This document shows positions 24,423 to 34,129 of a stretch of DNA of 64,000 bases, in pieces. Both the position numbers and the translations under genes were made by a program. The notes beneath the pieces are model-generated. The model had not been told where the DNA came from. It was given only the letters and a program-made list of their open reading frames with translations, and did not search any database. Each line of letters starts with the position of its first letter. The first letter of the stretch is position 1. Source of the stretch: Eubacteriaceae bacterium (GTDB lineage Bacteria; Bacillota; Clostridia; Eubacteriales; Eubacteriaceae); contig JASGLP010000004.1 of the NCBI GenBank assembly GCA_030156895.1, positions 31,909 to 95,908 of the forward strand, read 5' to 3'.

Positions 24423-25058
24423 TTAATAACCTAGGTCCTGACCTGCCAGAATAATCTTAATTCGGCCGGGAATCCCTGATTGACGGGTAATAACGATATT
24501 TGAGCACATACAGTCTTCCGAGTAGCAATTAAAGCATTGCCCTTTATCATAACAGGGTGTTTTGCGATTTAAACGAATGGCGTTTACAGGTGCTGCAGTG
24601 TTTTGCGCCCGGTAAATGCCAGCATCGACGTTGGCGACGACTTTGTTTATTCCGGCCAGGACAATGACCTGTTCCGGACCGAAACACAAAAGACTGACCC
24701 GGTTACTGATTCCGTCCACGTTGACCAGTTCGCCATCCATGGTAATGGCGTTAGTTCCCATTAAAAAAGTATGAGAAAGCATGCCCCTGGCGATGACTTC
24801 CCGTCTTTCCTGATGGTTTTTAGCCAGACTTCTGTCGATATATTCGTAATTGCCGTTTTTTATAGCATCCAGCAGACCGATCTCCTTGATTGATTCAGAT
24901 CCGCCATGGGTGACCGATACCCCTTGTGGAATAAGTGATAAAGAAAGCTCCAAAGCCTCGGCCTTGGTTTTACAGTAATAACCTTCAAATTTTCGCTTTT
25001 CGAATCGTTTAATCAGTGATTGAGCCAGATTTTGATAATTTTCGTCTTTGTACCCCAA
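24423..25058 (-). CDS. LUD domain protein (LutC/YkgG-like)
   Basis: 211-aa protein of the lactate-utilisation (LUD, DUF162) family. Evidence: VSVTHGGSESIKEIGLLDAI, the SHTFLMGTNAITMDGELVNVDG core and GPEQVIVLAGINKVV. The C terminus has an added cysteine cluster (CYDKGQCFNCYSEDCMCSN) that could bind a metal or FeS centre; this stand-alone short form is common in clostridia and has no fixed function. The start is TTG at 25058, eight bases after GGAGG. It leads a two-gene operon with pheA. Confidence 0.85.
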   Translation of the reverse strand: MGYKDENYQNLAQSLIKRFEKRKFEGYYCKTKAEALELSLSLIPQGVSVTHGGSESIKEIGLLDAIKNGNYEYIDRSLAKNHQERREVIARGMLSHTFLMGTNAITMDGELVNVDGISNRVSLLCFGPEQVIVLAGINKVVANVDAGIYRAQNTAAPVNAIRLNRKTPCYDKGQCFNCYSEDCMCSNIVITRQSGIPGRIKIILAGQDLGY

Positions 25059-25293
25059 AAGATTTACCTCCGTTTTGTGACTGCTTAGTAAAAAAATAAT
25101 AAAAATTCAATGGTTCTTCTATACTTTTCGTATGAGCAAATGACTATGAATATTATAAACGAAAAGTTAGAAAAAAACAAAATTTTATCATGAAAATTGG
25201 GTATAATATTTCTATAAGATGCATCAGACAGCTTTACAAAGGCGTATGGCTTGTTTTGATCATTTAAACTAGGATAAATGAGGAGGAATCAGA

Positions 25294-26043
25294 ATGCATC
25301 GTTATAAAGGCGTAGTTTTTGATTTGGATGGCACATTGGTTGATTCACTGCATGATTTGATAGATTCATGTAATGAAATCATGAAATATCATAATTTTCC
25401 GCAGCACAGCTATGAAGAAGGAAAAGCATTGATTGGCAGAGGTTTGAAAAATTTAATGAGAATGGCTGTCCCGGAAGAATATCAGGACGATGAATATTTT
25501 CTGAACGAACTGACAGACATGTTAAGAGCCGAGTATGGAGATAACTATACAAAAAAGACAAAAGCATATCCGGGAATTGAAAAACTGTTGGATTATCTGA
25601 CTTTTCATAAAATTCCTTTTGGGGTTTGTACCAACAAACCGGATCCAATGGCAAAGTCATTGGTAAAAACCGTTTTTAAAAAATACCACTTTGTGGATGT
25701 TATTGGTGAAACAGACCAGGAACCGCGAAAACCAGACCCCGCTATCGTTAATAAGCTTTGTGGTGAAATGGGACTAAAAGCATCTGAATGTTTATACGTG
25801 GGTGATTCGATAGTTGATTATGAAACAGCTAAAAATGCCGGGATGCTTTGCGTCTTGTGTACCTGGGGTTTTGAAAAGATTGACACCATAACTGCTCTGG
25901 ATGATGCCCTTTGGGTGCATAACCCGATGCGAATTGTGGATGCCCTTCGATATGGCAGGGAAATGTACGAAGTTTTTAATGAAAAGCCGGAAAAACACCC
26001 TCATGATGAAAAAAAGAGTTACTGGGAAAGCCATAAATTGTAA
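25294..26043 (+). CDS. HAD family phosphatase, phosphoglycolate phosphatase-like
   Basis: 249-aa HAD hydrolase with motif I DLDGTLVDS (Asp nucleophile), motif II VCTNKP, and motifs III/IV KPDP and VGDSIVDYETAKNAG. The helical cap after motif I places it in the Gph/PGP subgroup. The substrate is uncertain; phosphoglycolate or another small phosphate ester is likely. A C-terminal tail of ~35 residues (HPHDEKKSYWESH) is unusual. RBS AGGAGGA; monocistronic, with TATAAT around 25203 as a possible -10 box. Confidence 0.87.
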   Translation: MHRYKGVVFDLDGTLVDSLHDLIDSCNEIMKYHNFPQHSYEEGKALIGRGLKNLMRMAVPEEYQDDEYFLNELTDMLRAEYGDNYTKKTKAYPGIEKLLDYLTFHKIPFGVCTNKPDPMAKSLVKTVFKKYHFVDVIGETDQEPRKPDPAIVNKLCGEMGLKASECLYVGDSIVDYETAKNAGMLCVLCTWGFEKIDTITALDDALWVHNPMRIVDALRYGREMYEVFNEKPEKHPHDEKKSYWESHKL

Positions 26044-26080
26044 ACGAAAACATTTTGAAAATAAAAAGGCTATTTTCATA

Positions 26081-26109
26081 TTGACAAAGAATAGGCAGGT
26101 TGTTATAAT
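26081..26109 (+). promoter_or_regulatory. Consensus sigma-A promoter of veg
   Basis: TTGACA (26081-26086), exact 17-bp spacer, TATAAT (26104-26109). The B. subtilis veg promoter is likewise a famously strong consensus promoter. Confidence 0.85.
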
Positions 26110-26177
26110 AAAAAATTTTACATTTTACCGATCTTGTGTTATACTAGTCTAGAGAATACCACAGAGAGGTGAAGTTT

Positions 26178-26450
26178 ATGCCAAAAGCTACGATTATGGA
26201 CATTAAACGCGAGGTGGAACACTATCTGGGCAGACGAGTCAAACTGGAAGCACATAAAAGCAAGAAAAAGCTCTACCAAAAAGAAGGGGTAATTGCTGAA
26301 GCATATCCCAGCATTTTTACAGTTCGAATCCAGGAGGATAAGCGAAAAGAACAGAAACTGTCTTTCAGCTATTCAGATTTACTGACCCAAAGTGTCAAAA
26401 TTGTATTACTAGACGAGAATGGAATCGATCAGTCGGTACTGGCATCCTAG
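26178..26450 (+). CDS. veg: Veg family protein
   Basis: 90-aa basic small-domain protein; DIKREVEHYLGRRVKLEAH and KKLYQKEGVIAEAYPSIFTV are diagnostic of the Veg family. In B. subtilis Veg influences biofilm matrix expression; the mechanism is unsettled. The ATG at 26178 follows GAGAGGTG at the right distance; a GTG three codons earlier overlaps that site. Strong promoter upstream, terminator downstream, monocistronic. Confidence 0.9.
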   Translation: MPKATIMDIKREVEHYLGRRVKLEAHKSKKKLYQKEGVIAEAYPSIFTVRIQEDKRKEQKLSFSYSDLLTQSVKIVLLDENGIDQSVLAS

Positions 26451-26465
26451 TAATAAATAAAGAGG

Positions 26466-26507
26466 CAATCATCAATATTTTAAATTTTGATGATTGTTTT
26501 TCTTTTT
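26466..26507 (+). terminator. Intrinsic terminator of veg
   Basis: CAATCATCAA / TTGATGATTG stem followed by TTTTCTTTTT. Confidence 0.92.
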
Positions 26508-26581
26508 GCAGAAAGTTTGTATTTTCGAAAGATATTCAAAATAAAAATCTTTTGTTGGTGGCTGGTTAAGGATATTTTGAT

Positions 26582-26610
26582 TTGGGAAGTTTTGAAAAAA
26601 ATGGTATAAT
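26582..26610 (+). promoter_or_regulatory. Promoter of the arc operon
   Basis: TTGGGA (26582-26587), 17-bp spacer, TATAAT (26605-26610), about 29 bp before arcA. Confidence 0.5.
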
Positions 26611-26638
26611 ATTTAAAAGCTGTGGAATGGGGAAATAA

Positions 26639-27868
26639 ATGGAGACTTTTTTAAATATACATTCAGAAATTGGAACCCTTAAACGGGTTCTTCTACACCG
26701 ACCGGGAAAAGAGCTGGAACGAATTGTACCGGATTCTTTAAAGGAACTTTTGTTTGAAGATATACCCTGGCTTAAACGTATGCAGGAAGAACATGATGAG
26801 TTTGCGGGAATCCTAAAAAATCGTGGCGTAGAAGTCTTGTATGTGGAAGATCTGCTCAAGGATGTACTCAAAGATAAGGCGGTTAGAGAAGGGTTGATTC
26901 TAGAAGTTATCGATCAAAATCCTTCATCGGGAAACTATATCGATGGTTTTTTGACTGAGTATCTGATGGGAATGGAGAGTGATAAGCTTTCCGAAGCTTT
27001 AATTGCCGGAGTCCTGCAGAAGGAATTAGATCACGTCAAGCGCCATCTGGTCTTAACCGATTATTTAAAAGATCCCGAACCCTATGCCTTTTATTTAAAC
27101 CCCTTGCCGAATCTGTATTTTATGCGTGATCCGGCTGTAACTATTGCTAATGCCATGAGTATATCGTCAATGGCCACAAAAACCCGAAAAAGAGAAAGTC
27201 AGTATTTGGATGCCATTTATTCGCATCATCCTTTATTTGGCGATCTAAAACGCGAAAAATATTATAAATATCAGAATTTCTTTTCACTTGAAGGTGGGGA
27301 CTTGCTGGTTTTAAGTGAAAAGGTAGTAGCTGTAGGTTGTAGTGAGCGTACTCGGGTTCAAGCCGTCGAAGAATTGGCTAAAAATCTTTTTGCCGCGGAT
27401 CAAGGGATTGAACAGGTGCTGGCTGTACGAATTCCCAACAATCGGGCCTTTATGCATTTGGACACCGTATTTACAATGGTGAATTGTGATCAGTTTATCG
27501 TTTTTCCCGGTATTCTGGATCAGATTGAAACGGTGATTATCAGCCGGGGAAAAGAGGGTGGACTGTCATTCCAAAGAGCTGAAACCTTAAAGGCAGCCTT
27601 GGCCAGGGTGCTGGGGTTAAAGCAGGTACAGCTGATTGAAAGCGGCGGCGGTAATCCAGTGGTAGCAGCTCGGGAACAATGGAATGACTCTACCAATACC
27701 CTGGCGATTGCGCCGGGCGTTATTGTAGCCTACGCCAGAAACGAACGTTCCAACGAAGTGCTTGAAGATAATGGGGTTGAAGTAATCGGTATTGAAGCTT
27801 CTGAGCTGGTGCGAGGACGCGGTGGCCCGCGCTGTATGACCATGCCTTTGTATCGGGAGAAAATCTAG
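26639..27868 (+). CDS. arcA: Arginine deiminase
   Basis: Hydrolyses arginine to citrulline and ammonia, the first step of the arginine deiminase pathway. The 409-aa protein has GTLKRVLLHRPG, NLYFMRDP, EGGDLLVL, HLDTVFTMV, GGGNPVVAAREQWND, and the catalytic cysteine in GGPRCMTMP (Cys399). RBS GGGGAAA. arcB follows after 87 bp. The gene for carbamate kinase (arcC) and the arginine/ornithine antiporter (arcD) are not in this window, so the ATP-yielding step is encoded elsewhere. Confidence 0.96.
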   Translation: METFLNIHSEIGTLKRVLLHRPGKELERIVPDSLKELLFEDIPWLKRMQEEHDEFAGILKNRGVEVLYVEDLLKDVLKDKAVREGLILEVIDQNPSSGNYIDGFLTEYLMGMESDKLSEALIAGVLQKELDHVKRHLVLTDYLKDPEPYAFYLNPLPNLYFMRDPAVTIANAMSISSMATKTRKRESQYLDAIYSHHPLFGDLKREKYYKYQNFFSLEGGDLLVLSEKVVAVGCSERTRVQAVEELAKNLFAADQGIEQVLAVRIPNNRAFMHLDTVFTMVNCDQFIVFPGILDQIETVIISRGKEGGLSFQRAETLKAALARVLGLKQVQLIESGGGNPVVAAREQWNDSTNTLAIAPGVIVAYARNERSNEVLEDNGVEVIGIEASELVRGRGGPRCMTMPLYREKI

Positions 27869-27955
27869 TTGGATTGTAGGCTTTGAATAAATAAGACTGT
27901 TAAAATGTAAGAATATCAGTTAAAATAGAGAAAAGATTAATTGCGGAGGACCACA

Positions 27956-28942
27956 ATGGATTTAAAAGGACGTCATTTGCTGACATTAAAGGATTATAGC
28001 CCGGAGGAAATTCAATACTTAATTGATTTTGCCGGACGACTCAAAAAGAAAAAACAATCAGGAGAAATTGGACAGCTGTTAAAAGGTAAAAACATTGTAC
28101 TGCTTTTTGAAAAAACCTCAACTCGAACACGATGCGCTTTTGAGGTGGCGGCCTTTGATGAGGGTGCTAATGTTACCTTTTTGACCAACAGCCAGATGGG
28201 TAAAAAAGAATCGATTGAAGATACAGCAATCGTCCTGGGACGATTCTACGATGGCATTGAATTTCGGGGGTTTAAGCAGGAAACCGTCAATTTGTTGGCT
28301 CAACATTCTGGGGTGCCGGTCTGGAGCGGTCTGACGGATTTATATCATCCAACTCAGGTGTTGGCTGATCTTTTAACAGTTCAAGAAAATTTTGGCGAAT
28401 TAAAGGGGCGTAAGCTCGTTTATGTTGGCGATGCCCGAAACAACATGGGGAATTCTTTGATGATTGGCTGTAGCAAGATGGGTATGCATTTTGTGGCTGT
28501 GGCGCCTAAATCCTTATTCCCGGAAGACCAGCTGGTTGATGAAATGAAAGAGCTTTGTCAAAAGACTGGCGGTTCGATTACACTGACGGAGGATATTAAA
28601 GCAGGGGTTGCCGGAGCGGATGTCCTTTATACAGATGTTTGGGTATCTATGGGTGAAGAGGCTCAAATGGCCGAACGGATTAAACTTTTGTCTGACTATC
28701 AGGTCAACATGGAAATGGTTAAAGCAACCAACAATCCAGATGTGATTTTTTTGCATTGCCTGCCTTCTTTTCATGACCTGGAAACTCAAGTGGCACAGGA
28801 TGTGAAAGCGCGCTTTGGGCTTTCTGAGATGGAAGTGACCGATGAAGTTTTCAGAAGCCGTCACTCGGTGGTTTTTGATGAAGCGGAAAATCGGATGCAT
28901 ACCATCAAAGCGGTTATGTGCGCCACCCTGGTGGGAGAATAA
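27956..28942 (+). CDS. arcB: Ornithine carbamoyltransferase, catabolic
   Basis: Phosphorolyses citrulline to ornithine and carbamoyl phosphate in the arginine deiminase pathway. 328 aa; carbamoyl-phosphate site [24 protein letters not shown], ornithine loop LHCLPSFHD. The ATG at 27956 is preceded by GGAGG; an in-frame TTG at 27941 overlaps that site. The catabolic role is inferred from its position behind arcA. The phosphohexomutase gene begins 14 bp after its stop. Confidence 0.94.
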   Translation: MDLKGRHLLTLKDYSPEEIQYLIDFAGRLKKKKQSGEIGQLLKGKNIVLLFEKTSTRTRCAFEVAAFDEGANVTFLTNSQMGKKESIEDTAIVLGRFYDGIEFRGFKQETVNLLAQHSGVPVWSGLTDLYHPTQVLADLLTVQENFGELKGRKLVYVGDARNNMGNSLMIGCSKMGMHFVAVAPKSLFPEDQLVDEMKELCQKTGGSITLTEDIKAGVAGADVLYTDVWVSMGEEAQMAERIKLLSDYQVNMEMVKATNNPDVIFLHCLPSFHDLETQVAQDVKARFGLSEMEVTDEVFRSRHSVVFDEAENRMHTIKAVMCATLVGE

Positions 28943-28956
28943 AAGGAACAGATTTA

Positions 28957-30441
28957 ATGGAAATAAAAGAAATCAGAAAACTTCAGAACGGCTCTGATGT
29001 AAGAGGGATTGCCATCGAAGGCGTTACGGGGGAAGCGGTGAATTTCACCCAGGATATGGCCATGAAAATTGCCTATTCATTTGCTTTGTGGTTATCAAAA
29101 AAACTGGGTAAAGAAAAACTGACTTTCGCCATAGGCAGAGACAGCCGAATAACTGGCGAGCACCTGGCCCAGGCAGCGGCGCTTGGCTTGGTTAGTCGTG
29201 GCTCAAAGGTTTATCAGTGCGGAATTGCAACCACACCGGCCATGTTTATGACAACAGTGGATGATAATCTAAAAGTTGACGGGGCGATTATGGTAACAGC
29301 CAGTCATTTGCCCTTTAACCGCAATGGCCTGAAATTTTTTGACCGCGATGGTGGGCTCAATAAAGAAGATATTGCCGAAATTCTAGAAACAGCTGAAAGG
29401 GTAATGACTGATTTTGTGCCGGGTGGACAGACTGAAGAGATAGATTTTATCTCAATTTACGCCCAAGGGATCGTTGAGATTATCAGAAAGCAGACCAATC
29501 AGGTTCAGCCTCTAAAAAACAGCCGGATCATCGTGGATGCTGGCAATGGCGCGGGTGGTTTTTTTGCCGACAAAGTTTTAAAACCCCTGGGTGCCAATAC
29601 CCAAGGCAGTTTATATCTTGATCCCGATGGCCATTTTCCCAACCACGTGCCTAATCCTGAGGATAAAACTGCTATTGCCCATATTACCGAGGCAGTGCTT
29701 AAGAACAAAGCTGATTTGGGCATTATCTTTGACACCGATGTTGATCGGGCGGCGGTGATCGATGAGACCGGCAAAGCGATTAATAGAAACGGATTTATTG
29801 CTTTTATTGCAGCAATGCTTTTAAAAGACTATCCGGGAACGACCATTGTGACGGACTCGGTGACTTCCACCGGATTGGCTGAGTACATAAAATTTTTAGG
29901 TGGCAAGCATTATCGCTTTAAACGTGGGTATAAAAATGTTATCAACGAAGCGATACGTTTAAATGAAGCCGGAATTGAAACCCATTTAGCAATGGAAACC
30001 AGTGGTCATGGGGCAATCAAAGAGAATTATTTTCTTGATGATGGCGCTTATCTGGTAACCATGGTATTAATCCGTTATGCGCAACTTATTAAAGAAGGAA
30101 AAACAGTGAGCTCTGTACTGAAAGATTTGAAAGAACCGGTTGAAGCCCGGGAAATCAGGTTAAAAATTCAGGATAGTGATTTTAAGACTTACGGCCAAAA
30201 GGTTCTGGATGCCTTTACAGTCTTTTCCAAAGAACAGCCAGGCTGGAGCCTGGAAGAACCAAATTTTGAAGGGGTCAGGGTAAATTGTAACCCGAAAGCT
30301 GGTAATGGCTGGTGTCTGTTAAGATTATCGCTTCATGATCCGATTTTACCTTTAAATATTGAATCAGACGAAACCGGCGGATGCGATTTTATCGAAGGAA
30401 AAATTCGCGGTTTTTTAAAGGATTTCCCAGAGATTAAATGA
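28957..30441 (+). CDS. Phosphomannomutase/phosphoglucomutase family protein
   Basis: 494-aa alpha-D-phosphohexomutase. The phosphoserine loop is TASHLPFNRNG, the metal loop FDTDVDRAAV, the sugar-binding loop MetGluThrSerGlyHis (METSGH), and the C-terminal phosphate loop lies around RVNCNPKAGNGW. It interconverts hexose 1- and 6-phosphates; the exact sugar cannot be fixed. The ATG at 28957 follows AAAGGA; a longer upstream frame runs into arcB. It follows arcB by 14 bp, so it is likely co-transcribed. Confidence 0.88.
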   Translation: MEIKEIRKLQNGSDVRGIAIEGVTGEAVNFTQDMAMKIAYSFALWLSKKLGKEKLTFAIGRDSRITGEHLAQAAALGLVSRGSKVYQCGIATTPAMFMTTVDDNLKVDGAIMVTASHLPFNRNGLKFFDRDGGLNKEDIAEILETAERVMTDFVPGGQTEEIDFISIYAQGIVEIIRKQTNQVQPLKNSRIIVDAGNGAGGFFADKVLKPLGANTQGSLYLDPDGHFPNHVPNPEDKTAIAHITEAVLKNKADLGIIFDTDVDRAAVIDETGKAINRNGFIAFIAAMLLKDYPGTTIVTDSVTSTGLAEYIKFLGGKHYRFKRGYKNVINEAIRLNEAGIETHLAMETSGHGAIKENYFLDDGAYLVTMVLIRYAQLIKEGKTVSSVLKDLKEPVEAREIRLKIQDSDFKTYGQKVLDAFTVFSKEQPGWSLEEPNFEGVRVNCNPKAGNGWCLLRLSLHDPILPLNIESDETGGCDFIEGKIRGFLKDFPEIK

Positions 30442-30516
30442 TTAATTTTTCGGTGAAATGAGGGTATATTGCTTTTCTCTTTTAGGGAAAAGCCTTTGAC
30501 GATAAAGGAGGAAAAG

Positions 30517-30966
30517 ATGAAAAAAATACTTGTCCCCATTGATGGTTCTGTGTTGTCGCAAAAAGCTGTCATTGAGTCTCAAAAAATGGCTGAAGCTTTT
30601 AAAGCAGATCTTATCTTCTTGAGTGTGGCAAGCGGGTCAACACCGCCTGAGAAGGAAAATGCCAATAAGGTTATTAAAGAAGGTCTGGAAATGCAGGAAT
30701 ACGTTTCTAAATTTAAAAGTAATGCTCAAATGTATCTGGAGGACGCCAGAAACAGTGTCAGCGATTTTACAGGTGAAGTTGAGACTGTGCTTTTGTACGG
30801 CGATCCAGCCGAGCGAATAGAAGATTACCTGGACGAACACGAAATAGACATGATCGTAATGGGATCGCACGGAATTGGGGTTTCAATGCTGCAACAATTG
30901 TTAATTGGCAGTGTCACCTCAAAAATTTTAAAATTTGCTACACAACCAGTATTGATCGTAAAATAA
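30517..30966 (+). CDS. Universal stress protein, UspA family
   Basis: 149-aa single-domain Usp. The N-terminal KILVPIDGS and the C-terminal ATP-binding pattern GSHGIG(8)LLIGSVTSKI (G-x2-G-x9-G-S/T) indicate the nucleotide-binding class. RBS AAAGGAGG. It is separated from the mutase gene by 75 bp and is followed by a strong terminator. Confidence 0.92.
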   Translation: MKKILVPIDGSVLSQKAVIESQKMAEAFKADLIFLSVASGSTPPEKENANKVIKEGLEMQEYVSKFKSNAQMYLEDARNSVSDFTGEVETVLLYGDPAERIEDYLDEHEIDMIVMGSHGIGVSMLQQLLIGSVTSKILKFATQPVLIVK

Positions 30967-30979
30967 ATTTCACATTTAA

Positions 30980-31024
30980 AAAAGCGTCTCTTCCTTAAAA
31001 TGCAAAGTGAAGAGGCGCTTTTTA
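30980..31024 (+). terminator. Intrinsic terminator after the universal stress protein gene
   Basis: AAAAGCGTCTCTTC / GAAGAGGCGCTTTT stem with one G-U pair, then TTTATTTTTT. Confidence 0.92.
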
Positions 31025-31118
31025 TTTTTTGAACTTAGCCTTGATCTTGATCCGGCGATTTCCAGTGAAAACAAGTCAAAACAATGAATTAGTTAAGTAA
31101 CCTGCAATTTGTTTGATG

Positions 31119-31832
31119 CTAGACCTGCTCTGAACTAATCTGTTTCACAAATTGATCAATCATATCCATATGTGTAGACATCGCCTGAGCGGCTTTTAGT
31201 GGCTCATTTTCCCGCAGGGCATTTAAAATACTACGGTGGTGGACATCAATCACTGAGAAATTATCAGGATCTCTAAGAATTGCTATTCGAATATCTTTGA
31301 TCAGTGCTTCTATCAGATCAGAAGCAGAAGACAGAATGTTTTTGATCAGTTTATTATCGGATATTATCGCAATTTCATAATGAAACTGTTTGTCATAGTT
31401 TGCTCGCGCAGACTCATTAGTTTCAATCTCAATAGCAGTACAGAGTTTTTCGAGACTTTCATATTGCGCATCCGTCATTTTGGAAGCTGCTAGCATGGCG
31501 GATTCAATTTCCAGAGCTCGGCGCAGTTCCTGAACTTCGCGAATTTCGCTGCGATTTAGCCAGAACATAATTGTCAGTGGCTGCGTAAAGGTATCTTCAA
31601 ACTGGTCAGAAATGAAATTACCTTCACCCTGTTGACAGCGAACTAAACCTATCATTTCCAGGGCTCGGATCGCTTCCCGAATGGTTGCTCTAGAGACCCC
31701 TAACTGTTCAGCCCATTGTCTTTCTGAGGGAAGACGATCGCCGATCTTTAAATTCCCGCTAATAATATTTTCTTTAATCTGCTCCAGGATCTGTAGATAT
31801 ATTTTAGTTTGAGTGATTTCCTTAAACATCAT
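31119..31832 (-). CDS. lctA: GntR/FadR-type repressor of the lactate operon
   Basis: 237-aa regulator with an N-terminal GntR winged helix (LPSERQWAEQLGVSRATIREAIRALEMIGLV) and a C-terminal FCD domain (DKQFHYEIA, VHHRSILNALRENEPLKAAQAMSTHMD, with the histidines that usually bind a metal). It is divergent from the lct genes, as lctA is in Acetobacterium woodii. A palindrome typical of FadR-type regulators lies over the lct start point. LldR-like lactate response is inferred. Confidence 0.88.
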   Translation of the reverse strand: MMFKEITQTKIYLQILEQIKENIISGNLKIGDRLPSERQWAEQLGVSRATIREAIRALEMIGLVRCQQGEGNFISDQFEDTFTQPLTIMFWLNRSEIREVQELRRALEIESAMLAASKMTDAQYESLEKLCTAIEIETNESARANYDKQFHYEIAIISDNKLIKNILSSASDLIEALIKDIRIAILRDPDNFSVIDVHHRSILNALRENEPLKAAQAMSTHMDMIDQFVKQISSEQV

Positions 31833-31944
31833 TTTTCACATCATTTCTTTTAATTTACTGATTTATTTTAACATAGCAAACAAAAAAATCAAAATTATCA
31901 AAATCAAAAAAATATTTTTCTTTTGAAAACGTTATTTTTTATCC

Positions 31945-32000
31945 TTGACAGAAATTTACGAAAAGCATATAATGGCAACAGGTTAGTGGACTGACCACTA
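31945..32000 (+). promoter_or_regulatory. lct promoter and LctA operator
   Basis: Perfect sigma-A promoter: TTGACA (31945-31950), 17-bp spacer, TATAAT (31968-31973). The inverted repeat TAGTGG-ACTGA-CCACTA (31984-32000) begins 10 bp after the -10 box, covering the start region, an ideal repressor site. Confidence 0.8.
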
Positions 32001-32092
32001 GACCAATGGCAAAATTTATCGAAGTCAAGTGGTATTGAATGGGTTTTTAAGGGGTTTTATAATCAAGAGACGTTTAAAACTGGAGGAGGAAA

Positions 32093-32884
32093 ATGAAAAT
32101 ACTAGTTTGTATTAAGCAGGTGCCAGGTACTTCAAATGTTGGTGTGGATCCAATAACTGGGGTACTGATTCGGGATGGGATTGAGTCGAAACTCAATCCA
32201 TACGATTTATATGGCCTAGAAACGGCATTTCGATTAAAAGAAGAACTTGGTGGTTCAGTAACGACATTGTCTATGGGATCGCTGCAGAGTAAAGAAGTCT
32301 TGCTGGAGTCCTTCTATATGGGGGCAGATGCTGCTTGTTTATTGTCGGATCGCAAATTTGGTGGCGCTGATGTGGTGGCAACCAGTTATACTCTGGCACA
32401 GGGGGCAAAAAAACTTGGCGACTTTGATCTGATTATTTGCGGAAAACAGACAACAGATGGCGACACGGCTCAAGTTGGACCAGAGATGGCGGAGTTTTTG
32501 GGAATTCCTCATGTTACCAATGTCAGTAAAATATTAATAGCTGATGAAAGAGGCTTGACGTTACAGATGAATATGGAAGAATCACTGGAGATTCAGCGGG
32601 TGCCTTATCCTTGTTTGATTACAGTTGACAAAGATATTTATACCCCGAGATTGCCCTCGTATAAAAGAAAGCTGGCGGTTTCTGAGAATCCGGAAATTAC
32701 AGTGCTCACGCTGAATGATATGTATGATACCAATGAAAAGAACTACGGACTAAACGGATCGCCGACACAGGTGGAACGCATTTTTCCGCCAGAAAGTAAT
32801 GTTGAGAAGACAAGTTTTGAAGGCAATGGCAAAACTTTAGCTACAGCACTTTACGGAATTCTGTCCGAACAAAAATTTTTTTAA
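32093..32884 (+). CDS. lctB: Electron-transfer flavoprotein beta subunit of bifurcating lactate dehydrogenase
   Basis: 263-aa Etf[23 protein letters not shown] and [16 protein letters not shown] are conserved EtfB segments; the last contacts the bifurcating FAD/NAD site. With LctC and LctD it forms the soluble complex that couples endergonic lactate oxidation by NAD+ to exergonic electron flow from reduced ferredoxin, as characterised in A. woodii. RBS GGAGGAGG. First gene of the operon, with a ~110-nt leader. Confidence 0.94.
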   Translation: MKILVCIKQVPGTSNVGVDPITGVLIRDGIESKLNPYDLYGLETAFRLKEELGGSVTTLSMGSLQSKEVLLESFYMGADAACLLSDRKFGGADVVATSYTLAQGAKKLGDFDLIICGKQTTDGDTAQVGPEMAEFLGIPHVTNVSKILIADERGLTLQMNMEESLEIQRVPYPCLITVDKDIYTPRLPSYKRKLAVSENPEITVLTLNDMYDTNEKNYGLNGSPTQVERIFPPESNVEKTSFEGNGKTLATALYGILSEQKFF

Positions 32885-32899
32885 TGGGGGAGGCAAAGG

Positions 32900-34129
32900 A
32901 TGGCTGGAATAAAAATAATCAAAGAAAAGGTAGATCAAGAAACTTATGAAGCATTAGCGGCTATTTGTCCGTTTGATGCATTCAGCTACGAAAATAATCG
33001 ATTGGATGTGACGGCAGCCTGTAAAATGTGCAGGATGTGTTTAAAAAAAGGCCCCGAAGGCGTACTGGTCTTTGAAGAGGACGAGAAAGTTGCGATCGAT
33101 AAAAATCTTTATCAGGGAATAACCGTTTATGTGGACCACATTGATGGAAAAATTCATCCGGTGACCATGGAATTGATTGGTAAAGCCAAGGAATTAGCGG
33201 CAGTGATCAATCATCCGGTTTATGCGCTCTTCATGGGGGATAAAATAAGCGAGCAGGCTGAGGAACTTCTCTACTATGGCGTTGACAAAGTTTTTGTCTA
33301 TGACCACCCTGCGCTTAAACACTTTGTGATTGAGCCCTACAGCAATGTCTTTGAGGATTTTATAGAAAAAATCAAACCTTCTTCAATTTTAGTGGGGGCA
33401 ACCAATGTGGGCCGGTCATTGGCGCCAAGAGTGGCAGCACGATATCGCACTGGCTTAACGGCAGATTGCACCATTCTGGAAATGAAGGACAATACCGATC
33501 TGGTTCAGATCCGTCCGGCCTTCGGCGGCAATATTATGGCCCAGATTGTTACCCAAAATAGTCGACCGCAGTTTTGTACAGTCCGATACAAAGTTTTTTC
33601 GGCTCCGGAGCTCCTTGAACGGCCAGCGGGGAAAGTGGAAAAGATGGATATTGAAATAGACAGACTTGCGTCCGCTATTGAAGTTCTGGAAGTCATTAAA
33701 AAGGAAAAAGGGATTGATTTATCTGAGGCTGAAACCATCGTAGCAGTGGGTAGAGGTGTGAAAAGTGAAAAAGATCTGGATATGATTCATCAATTTGCCG
33801 AAAAAATCGGTGCAACTGTAGCCTGTACGCGACCGGGCATTGAAGCCGGATGGTTTGATGCGAAATTGCAGATTGGACTCAGTGGTCGAACCGTTAAACC
33901 TAAGCTATTGATTGCGCTGGGTATTTCTGGTGCGGTTCAGTTTGCGGCCGGAATGCAAAATTCAGAATATATTATAGCCGTGAATAATGATCCTAAGGCA
34001 CCGATTTTTAATATTGCCCATTGCGGGATGGTGGGTGATTTATATGAGGTAATTCCAGAGCTTCTGAATATGATTGAAGAAAATGAAATGCAAAACGATA
34101 CAGAAACTCAAGAAAGGATGGTAATCTAA
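32900..34129 (+). CDS. lctC: Electron-transfer flavoprotein alpha subunit with N-terminal FeS motif
   Basis: 409-aa EtfA. The C-terminal FAD domain is typical (VAVGRGVKSEKDL, GLSGRTVKPKLLIALGISGA, NNDPKAPIFNIAHCGMVGD). Before the Etf fold, ~65 extra residues carry Cys23, Cys41, Cys44 and Cys47 (CPFDAF...CKMCRMC), enough for one [4Fe-4S] cluster, consistent with a ferredoxin-docking role in the bifurcating LctBCD complex. The start follows GGGGGAGG, 15 bp after lctB. The stop abuts the lctD start codon, so the genes are coupled. Confidence 0.94.
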   Translation: MAGIKIIKEKVDQETYEALAAICPFDAFSYENNRLDVTAACKMCRMCLKKGPEGVLVFEEDEKVAIDKNLYQGITVYVDHIDGKIHPVTMELIGKAKELAAVINHPVYALFMGDKISEQAEELLYYGVDKVFVYDHPALKHFVIEPYSNVFEDFIEKIKPSSILVGATNVGRSLAPRVAARYRTGLTADCTILEMKDNTDLVQIRPAFGGNIMAQIVTQNSRPQFCTVRYKVFSAPELLERPAGKVEKMDIEIDRLASAIEVLEVIKKEKGIDLSEAETIVAVGRGVKSEKDLDMIHQFAEKIGATVACTRPGIEAGWFDAKLQIGLSGRTVKPKLLIALGISGAVQFAAGMQNSEYIIAVNNDPKAPIFNIAHCGMVGDLYEVIPELLNMIEENEMQNDTETQERMVI

